NCBI GenBank assembly: GCA_036873135.1
Contig: JAPTYO010000018.1
Coordinates: 13,073,503-13,137,502 of the forward strand
Direction of reading: 5' to 3'
DNA length: 64,000 bases
DNA from: Clarkia xantiana subsp. parviflora
Taxonomy: Eukaryota; Streptophyta; Magnoliopsida; Myrtales; Onagraceae
Position numbers and translations under genes: made by a program. Shown piece after piece: positions 57,543 to 64,000 of the stretch; position 1 is the stretch's first letter, and every line of letters begins with the position of its first letter. The notes below the pieces were generated by a model. The model saw only the letters and a list, made by a program, of their open reading frames with translations, had not been told where the DNA came from and made no database searches.

Positions 57543-58241
57543 TGTTAGATATCTGTCCAATTCGTGTTCGTATTTACATTTCGGGCCTCGCAAAATACCC
57601 CAAAACCCGTAAAAGAACTCTTCCGCGGACACCCAAGTATAAAACGGTCCGGAATACGCACAGTACCCGGACCGGAGGACAACCATATTGCCCTAAGGCG
57701 ATCCGGAGGCCCGGATTGCCCTAAGGCAATCCGGACCCGGCCCATATTGCTAAACAATCAGGGTAGGTCCAGATTACCGATGTTCTTCGTGCGCTCATCC
57801 CGATTATTTTTCCAAGTGCGAGAAGTCGGTGCATGCATAGTCCACCCTGATGACGGTATACGTCTTCCTTCATACCGACATCAAGTCGTTCGAAATTGGG
57901 CATGATCCTTAGGTTCCCTATAAATAGGGGCCTAGGTCTCCCATTTTGGACAACTCCCTCATTTTGGACTCTGGATGCTCTGACTTCTCTCTAAAATGCT
58001 TTCTCTCTCTCGAAATTCTGACTTGAGCGTCAGAGAGGGCCCAACCAGCATTCCCCCCTCTCCCACGCTGGTTACTGCCCCTCGTGCAGGATCCGAAATT
58101 CGAGAGTTAGAGGTCGAGAACTTGAAGATTAGTTCGAGTGTTGTGTTTCAAGGATCGCGGCGTACCCGTCCTTATACACACATTCCGAGCCCGTTCGTGA
58201 AAAAGAAGCCTGAAGCTACCCAAGTGGAAGCAGACTTAACA
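57543..58241 (+). repeat. A 3' LTR
   Basis: 699 bp, TGTTAGATATC..ACTTAACA, with TATA box TATAAATA at 57919-57926. Its second half matches the truncated 5' LTR (38894-39211). Confidence 0.92.
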
Positions 58242-59131
58242 CAGTGCATGTTTGGAATTAAAAGCTCAACAACTAAGAAAAGTCTTACAATCTATCTAAA
58301 ACTTCATTTTTCCTAAAACAATGCCTATGAGATGTACATGAGATGAAAGTTGTACTGCTAAGAAAACTTACAAGTTATCTGATTTTTTTTAAGAGGAAAA
58401 AAAAATCAATGTATCTTGGTTGCCCCAAAATAAAAAATTCAAGTGAAAACTTTTTTTTTTGGAAAAAAATGCATATGAGATGCACAAAAATTAATATAAG
58501 ATGCAAACTTAAAAATAAAAGTTCTACAATAAAGAAAAAGTTACAATTTACCTGAAAGGTTTTTTTTTTTCTGAAAATAAAGCATATGAGATGCATGTTT
58601 TTAATTAAAATTCCAGGTATAGTTTTTTTTTTAAAAAAAACATAAGAGCCCTAAAACTTAGAGAGCTTACTATTTATCTAAAAAGTTTTTTTTTTAAAAA
58701 AATAATGCATATTAGATGCATTATTTAAATTAAAGAAATCAGGTAATTTTTTTAAAAAAATTATGCATATAGAATGCATGTTCGAAATTAGAAGTTCTAA
58801 TAGCTAAAGAAATTAAATTTTCCTGAAAAGTTTTTTTTTTAAGTAATGCATGTATAATGCAGTAACCAAAATTACAACTTACCTGAATAATTTTTTTTAA
58901 ATAATGCGCATGGAACATATGTTTAGAACAAATATTCAGGTAAGAGGTTTTTGAAAAACGTACATAATGAATGTACGTTCGAAAACCGTACCTGCAAAGA
59001 TGATGATGATGATTATTATTATTATATAAAAATGCGATTGGATGCATGCTTAGAAATAAAAGTTGCACAGTTAGAAAAAAACTTACAATTTACTTGATAA
59101 CTTTCAACAAAAAACAAGGATAAAAACGACA
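58242..59131 (-). repeat. Inverted AT-rich array of element X
   Basis: Minus-strand equivalent of 1-1860: units with TTACCTGAA, T-runs, ATGCATATGAGATGCAT and GAAATTAGAAGTTCTAATAGC. Together with 18146-19701 it looks like the other arm of X, separated by the E-to-A insertions. Ends at the LTR of F. No gene; a (GAT)n/(TTA)n stretch is at 59000-59025. Confidence 0.7.
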
Positions 59132-59732
59132 TGTTAGCATTAGCATTTGGACAACGTGCCGCCGTAATTGGGAACTCATTAATATAATCTAGTTACCTAA
59201 ATATTTAGGTAATGTCACATTAGGGATTTTGGGCTAGGTTTAAAATCCAAATTGACGTGAGACGTCCAAAATTGGGCCTCCCCTATAACATGTCCGGCCG
59301 AATTACATGTGAGGGCAAAGTGGAGTTTTGTCCACTTTGCTCCTCTTATAAATAGGTAGGTGTTAGGTATTTATTTTAAGCTAATTCTCTCCTCCTTTGT
59401 GGTGAGATTATAAGAATTCCCTTCTCCCTAAATACTCTCTATTTCGGCCGAACCACTCCATCACCTAGGATGTGCCAAATTGTGTCAAGCAATTTACTCC
59501 GGAGATCCATCCCACGAAGAATCGACTGAGGTTTTGCTATGGAGCATAATCCGCGTTAGGCTTCTCTAACATGAACCTCTACGGGAACCGTCCGGCGGAT
59601 CGAGAACTCCCCTCAAGTGATCAAAGGTACAAGGAAAGAAAAGTAGTTATGTGCACTATCTTCCGCTGCATACTAGTTACGTAGCACATATCTTGATATT
59701 GTTTCTGTTGTATCTAGCCCCCTAATTCTATA
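59132..59732 (+). repeat. F 5' LTR
   Basis: 601 bp, starts TGTTAGCATTAGC; ends TTCTATA where CA would be expected (one substitution). TATA box TATAAATA at 59347-59354. Homologous along its length to the LTRs of E and G but diverged. Confidence 0.88.
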
Positions 59733-59733
59733 G

Positions 59734-59746
59734 TGGTATCAGAGCC
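59734..59746 (+). other. F primer binding site
   Basis: TGGTATCAGAGCC, matching the initiator-Met tRNA site usual for Ty1/copia. Confidence 0.9.
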
Positions 59747-59930
59747 CATGTTAGGGAGTTCGTGATTTTGATAAAATTGGTATTCTTGGTTTTCTTTGAT
59801 GTCCGGCCGAAAATCTTAAAAAGGTGGAAGTTGCAAAATTTTCGATTTCCATGGCCGAAATTTTCATGAAGTTCATAATAGATATTGATGTTCATGATCT
59901 TTAAGAAAAAAAATATTTTTATAAAAATTA

Positions 59931-60403
59931 TGGGTTAACAGGTCTTTTGGTCCATTATGTTTGTTCACTTTGGGTTTTGGTCTATGATGTTTTTTTTTAC
60001 CTAGTTTTGGTACCATATGTTTGCAGATTTTTCTAGTTTTGGTCCGACCGTTACATTTAATCCATTTTTTTCGTTAAATGACTTCTGCAAGTCACGTGAT
60101 CCACCCTAAACTTTCAAAAAATTTCAAATTTGAGGGAATTGACAGCCTAAACCTAGTTTAATTTGGGCGAATTGAACTAGGTTTAATGGGTCAAATTTGG
60201 GGGAAGTGACACTCTAAACCTGTTTCAATGGGTCAATTCCCTCAAATTCGAAAAAATTGAAAGTTTAGGGTGAAACACGTGACTTGCACATGTCACTTAA
60301 CGGAAAAAATGGACGGAATGTAACGGTCGGACCAAAACTAGAAAAATCTGCAAACATATGGTACCAAAACTAAGCAAAAAAAAAATATCATGGACAAAAA
60401 ACA
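59931..60403. mobile_element. MITE-like inverted-repeat element in F leader
   Basis: The arms (about 59966-60105 and 60265-60403) are inverted copies of about 135 bp sharing TTTTGGTACCATATGTTTGC, then TTTCTAGTTTTGGTCCGACC and a CACGTGACTTGC end. The loop holds a smaller inverted motif (CAAATTTGAGGGAATTGACA). It is absent from the matching leader of E, so it moved in. Long arms suggest a Mutator-like non-autonomous element; no clear 9 bp target duplication is seen. Confidence 0.7.
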
Positions 60404-60761
60404 TTGGATTCTTGATCATGACAAGATTTGATCTTGAAATTTGACCACAAACCCTAATTAGTGTGTTTCAGCCGAACCACCTTTAGGTGCTCAAGGTGAA
60501 ATTTTTAATTTCTTAGTCCACAAGTAACCCTAAAGTGACCGAAACTTTTGAAGAAAATTCTATACATGTTTCGGCTGAAATTTAAATGGCTAGGGATTAT
60601 GCCAAAATTAAGGCTAGGTTCACAAGATAATTGTGAATAGTAACTATCAATATACCTAGCACAATTTTAGGGATGTAGATATTATTGATAAATACAGTTG
60701 CCTAAAAGATTGAGAAAATATATATTATTGATAGATTATATATCCCTAATATTGAATATTG

Positions 60762-60767
<6 letters not shown>

Positions 60768-60819
<52 letters not shown>

Positions 60820-60830
60820 CTAATGTTGCC
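60768..60830. repeat. TA dinucleotide microsatellite
   Basis: A nearly pure TA run of about 60 bases, with shorter ones near 60840 and 60900. Confidence 0.95.
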
Positions 60831-62364
60831 AAATATATATATGTATATATATTGTTGATTGATTATATATCTCTAAATATAGAATCTTGACAATAAATAT
60901 ATATATATATATATATGTTTGTGCCGAATTATATATATATGTGCAGAAAATTAGAAATTAATTTATAATTAATTGTTACTTGGTGGCTAATTTAAGTTTT
61001 CAGTGGACTTCAAAACCGTACTTAGTCCACAAGTAAACAATTTCGGCCGAACCCTATGGTTAATAGGCCAGTCAAATTTTACACATTTGGGCCAGGTCAA
61101 TCGAACCCATAAGACCAAGAGAACTCGACCAGACCGAATCAGATCAACCGAACCGAACCGGGTCAGGTTCACGGGTCCTAAACCGGTGCGAGTCAACCAA
61201 ACCGGGTTTTCTCAATCGGTTCGACCCATTTGAGTCGGGTCGGACCGGGGTAACTAAAATGGTTCAAACCGACCCGTTTTGAGTGTCGAACCAAACTGAA
61301 TCCCTATTTTAAAACCGAACCGGTCCGAACCGGACGAACCGAACCGGACAGAGCCGAATCGGACCTAGCCTAACCGGACCAAGCCGAACCGGTACATTGA
61401 CTAAACCGAAATTTTAAAACTGGACTGAACCAAGTAAAATTAAAATAGGATGGTCAAATTTTTTTAAATTCAAATGTTTTCGAACATTAAAAATTACCTA
61501 CACAGTGCTTATAGGTTTAAACCTGATCCCTAGTTTCGATTTTGGGGATGGATCTCGGTGATGCATCATTTTGGGACTGAGTCATTTAGTGGGCTGAATT
61601 GCAATTTCTATTTAATTGATATTGCATGATTAGAATTTTCGTCTTGACTATGTCAAGATAGCTGAATATTGCATATTTTCGGCCGAGCCCTGTTTTTCAA
61701 TTAATGAGTTGCGCACTAGGATAGACATGCTGTGATGGTTGTAAATGCCTAGGATTCATGTCTAGAAGTACGCATTTTTTATTCATAGCATGAATTGCAA
61801 GTCAGCCCCAAATTTTTTAAAACCGAATATCAGTCGCCAAATATACATGTTGTTATGGTGTGATCACGCATGATGCATATGCATGAATGTTGTGGATGTA
61901 TTAGCATGTGATAATTTACTTAAGCAGTAGAATTACATATGCAAGGAAGAGTTCCTCGGAACATTAGACGCATGATGCATATGCATGATGAGTGGTTTGT
62001 TTCGTGGACGTGACCCGCGCATGATGATTTACTTGTGTAGTATAATTGTATGGGAAAACATGAAATCCTCGAAAATGTTTTTTAATATGGCCTTGGGAAA
62101 GCCAAGATCGGGTTCTTTAAAACCTCCCACTCTGGTAAAAGCGATTAAAACCGTTTTAACAGACTGATCTATTAGAAAGAAGACGAAGGTAATGTGAACG
62201 CTTTAACGACCCCCTTCCCTCGTTTTACTGGCGGTCGGTTGGGTTAGATGTCTGATAAATCATTATTTGTCGCCTTCTATCTCATAGATATTAGACGTAC
62301 GCAATTCATTTTCCAAAATGTTACTGTTTCCCTGTTAAGCATTATTGTCGATGTGATAGTTTCA

Positions 62365-62394
62365 ATGGCTGCTATTAGCAATGTCATTGTAACT
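62365..62394 (+). pseudogene. F gag, first ten codons before G
   Basis: ATG at 62365 gives MAAISNVIVT; E has MAAISNVISQMNNEV. The next base starts the LTR of G. The five bases TAACT before 62395 should reappear after G's far LTR, outside the window. Confidence 0.75.
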
Positions 62395-62990
62395 TGTAAG
62401 CATATGGTGATAGCGCCGTAAATGAAAGCCCATTAAATTTATAAGTTACCTAAGACAATTGGGTAAATGTCACATTAAGACATTTGGCCAGACCCAAATC
62501 CCAATTGACATGAGAGGCCCAAAATTGGGCCTCCCTAATACATGTATGGCCGGCCGAAATTCATAGGTGGATAAAGTGGACTTTTTTCCACTTTACTTCT
62601 CCTATATATATGGGGTGTTAGGGGTTTTATTAGGGTTAATCACAATTCCCTTTAAGTGGTAATTTAAGAGAAAACCCTTCCCCCATAACACCACTAGTTC
62701 GGCAAAAACCACCACCACCACCAAGGGTGTGCCAATTTGCCTTCAAGCAAACACTCCGGAGATCCGTCCCTTGCCAAGAATCGATCTGAGGCTTTGTTGT
62801 GGAGAATATACTATGAGGGCTTCCTTAACAAGAACCTCTACGAGTGCCAACCAGAGGATCGTTAACTCCCTTCTGCAAGGATCTTGGTACTACTGTTAAG
62901 GTATGTGCGAATCTTCCGCTGCGTAATTTCGATTACTAGCATGTACAATTGTTTTAATATCTATAGTTATTACTCCCCGTAATCTAACAG
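62395..62990 (+). repeat. G 5' LTR
   Basis: 596 bp, ends TAATCTAACA. TATA-like TATATATA at 62604-62611. Shares with E and F the block around GTGCCAA..TTCAAGCAA..CTCCGGAGATC. Confidence 0.88.
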
Positions 62991-62991
62991 T

Positions 62992-63004
62992 GGTATCAGG
63001 GCCT
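62992..63004 (+). other. G primer binding site
   Basis: TGGTATCAGGGCC, one base from F's TGGTATCAGAGCC. Confidence 0.88.
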
Positions 63005-63601
63005 GTGTTAGGAGTTCATGATTTTGATAAATTGGTGTTCTTGAAAATTTTAAGTTTGGACCGAAAATTTTAAGAGTAAAAGATTTTAAAATTTCGAATT
63101 TTTAACATGGTAAAGGTCCGAAATTTTCATGATGTTCTTAGGAAATTTGATGTTCATGATCTTAAAGAAAAATGTGATATTTATCAAAATTGAACATTGG
63201 ATTGTAGATCTTATTAAAATTTTATCTTAAAATTTGACCACTTGTTTCCAATATGGTGTTTTTGGCCGAACCCTAAGCTAAATTACAAGGTAAAATTTTT
63301 AATTTATTAGTTGACCAAATTTCTAAATTTCGGCCGAAATATGTTAGTTTGTTGTTTACAATATTTTAATTTTTATTCTAGGTAACAATATATCTATAAT
63401 TGGAAACATTCGGATAGATTCACATTAATATATAGAAATATATATAACTATCAATATATATAAATATTTAATAGGGTTAAATATATTATTGATAGATTTA
63501 GTTACCCAAAAGATTGAAAAAATATATTGTCATTATATTTGTTACCCTTTTTAAGATATTGACAATAAATAAAATATATTTATATGATTTAGCCGAATTT
63601 T

Positions 63602-63633
<32 letters not shown>

Positions 63634-64000
63634 TGTTGATTGATTTAATCTTAAAGATAGAATCTTGGCAATAAATATATATATATGTTAATATGTTGGC
63701 CGAAATATATATATATTTAATATTGGAAATTATTTTATATATTTAATGTTACTTGGTGGCTAAGTTAAATATTTTTAATGGATTTCAAAACCCTACTTGG
63801 GCCACAAGTAAACATTTCGGCTCAACCTTTGTGTTTTTAATTATTGGGTCGGTCCAATATGTCAAATCGGGACGAATTTAAACCGAACCGGGTTTTCTCA
63901 ATCGATCCGACCTAATCGGGTCGGGTCGGACCGGGGTAACTAAGTGGATCTAACCGAACCGGATTTGAGTGTAAAACCGAACCCTATTTTTTATTGGACC
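63005..64000 (+). other. G 5' leader, partial
   Basis: Matches the beginning of F's and E's leaders: TTTCGGCCGAAA, TA tracts (63610-63640, 63675-63690, 63705-63715) and the start of the CCGAACCGG motif cluster from about 63875. No gene. Confidence 0.75.

Larger units (their letters stand above)
38894..58241 (+). mobile_element. Element A: Tat-like gypsy element with nearly intact pol, split by B
   Basis: Plus strand. It has a truncated 5' LTR (38894-39211), a primer site, a gag-deleted gag-protease, RT-RNase H-RNase H and integrase (39263-43381), an antisense accessory gene, a 66 bp tandem array (55685-56090), a polypurine tract and a full 3' LTR (57543-58241). Element B is inserted at 45684-54862; without B, A is about 10.2 kb. 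No target duplication can be checked because the 5' end is missing. The same LTR family as B. Confidence 0.87.
59747..62364 (+). other. F 5' leader
   Basis: 2.6 kb with no gene. Contents: the TTTCGGCCGAA motif several times; a MITE-like insertion at 59931-60403; TA tracts at 60768-60830 and 60895-60920; an array of CCGAACCGG-type motifs at about 61080-61440; and a stretch (61500-62360) aligned with E 25480-26400 inverted. E's leader lacks the MITE, so the MITE is a later insertion. The frame at 61003-61233 is a repeat artefact. Confidence 0.75.
59132..62394 (+). mobile_element. Element F: copia element of E's family, 5' part, cut by G
   Basis: 5' LTR, primer site, a 2.6 kb leader and the first ten codons of gag. 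Then element G begins. The rest of F should lie beyond the right edge of the window. Leader and gag start match E, which fixes the family. Confidence 0.85.
62395..64000 (+). mobile_element. Element G: copia element of E's family, 5' part (runs off the window)
   Basis: LTR, primer site and about 1 kb of leader. Of F and G, G's LTR is the closer to E's (its start reads TGTAAGCATATGG). It inserted in F, so it is younger than F. Confidence 0.82.

Noticed and set aside
61080..61440. Telomere-like repeats (AACCGAACC)
   Set aside because: Irregular spacing and not the plant telomere unit; found at the same place in three copia leaders.
1..64000. tRNA, rRNA, or an intact host gene anywhere in the window
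   Set aside because: I looked for typical motifs on both strands and saw none; a formal tRNA scan could still find a degenerate copy.

Overview
This window looks like a piece of a flowering-plant (probably dicot) nuclear genome made almost entirely of nested LTR retrotransposons. I found no host protein-coding gene, rRNA, tRNA or CRISPR array that I could support. The evidence is plant-type Ty3/gypsy pol with two RNase H domains (Tat lineage), primer sites starting TGGCGCCGT (the core expected for plant tRNA-Asp), Ty1/copia elements with a TGGTATCAGAGC primer site, TATAAATA boxes in the LTRs, and AT-rich flanks.

Layout, left to right. (1) 1-3488 and 14368-18145 belong to an old, repeat-rich element here called X: an AT-rich degenerate array, a gene-like but unrecognised stretch, a 60-75 bp tandem array, a 27 bp array, then a polypurine tract and LTR start at 16307. 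(2) Element D (3489-14362, minus strand) is a structurally complete Tat-type gypsy element inserted in X, with 697 bp LTRs and the target duplication ACAGC. (3) 18146-19701 and 58242-59131 are inverted copies of parts of X. (4) Element E (19702-28103, minus) is a decayed Ty1/copia element. (5) A gag relic (28104-28142 plus 37955-38890, minus) is split by element C (28143-37949, minus), a Tat-like element without RT or integrase, flanked by GCGGC. (6) Element A (38894-58241, plus) is a Tat-like element with nearly intact pol, a truncated 5' LTR and a gag deletion. Element B (45684-54862, minus), of the same LTR family, carries gag pieces but no pol; it is inserted in A with the duplication GAAGA. 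(7) Elements F (from 59132) and G (from 62395, running out of the window) are copia elements of E's family, both on the plus strand; G sits inside the start of F's gag.

The most coherent biological signal is an extra antisense reading frame between pol and the 3' LTR in D, C and A. In each case it reads opposite to gag-pol, has candidate GT-AG introns, and encodes a coiled-coil or charged protein. D and C keep an N-terminal domain resembling the 'putative gypsy type transposon' family (PF04195). Antisense extra ORFs are known in Tat elements, so this is not wholly new, but three divergent copies with candidate introns in one window are worth study. D, C, A and B also carry a family-specific tandem array next to this gene.

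Nearly every gag-pol copy is broken by nonsense codons, frameshifts, deletions or, in D, loss of a catalytic RT aspartate. The region is a graveyard of several insertion waves, with D, B and G among the later ones. I did not find a new defence or metabolic system.
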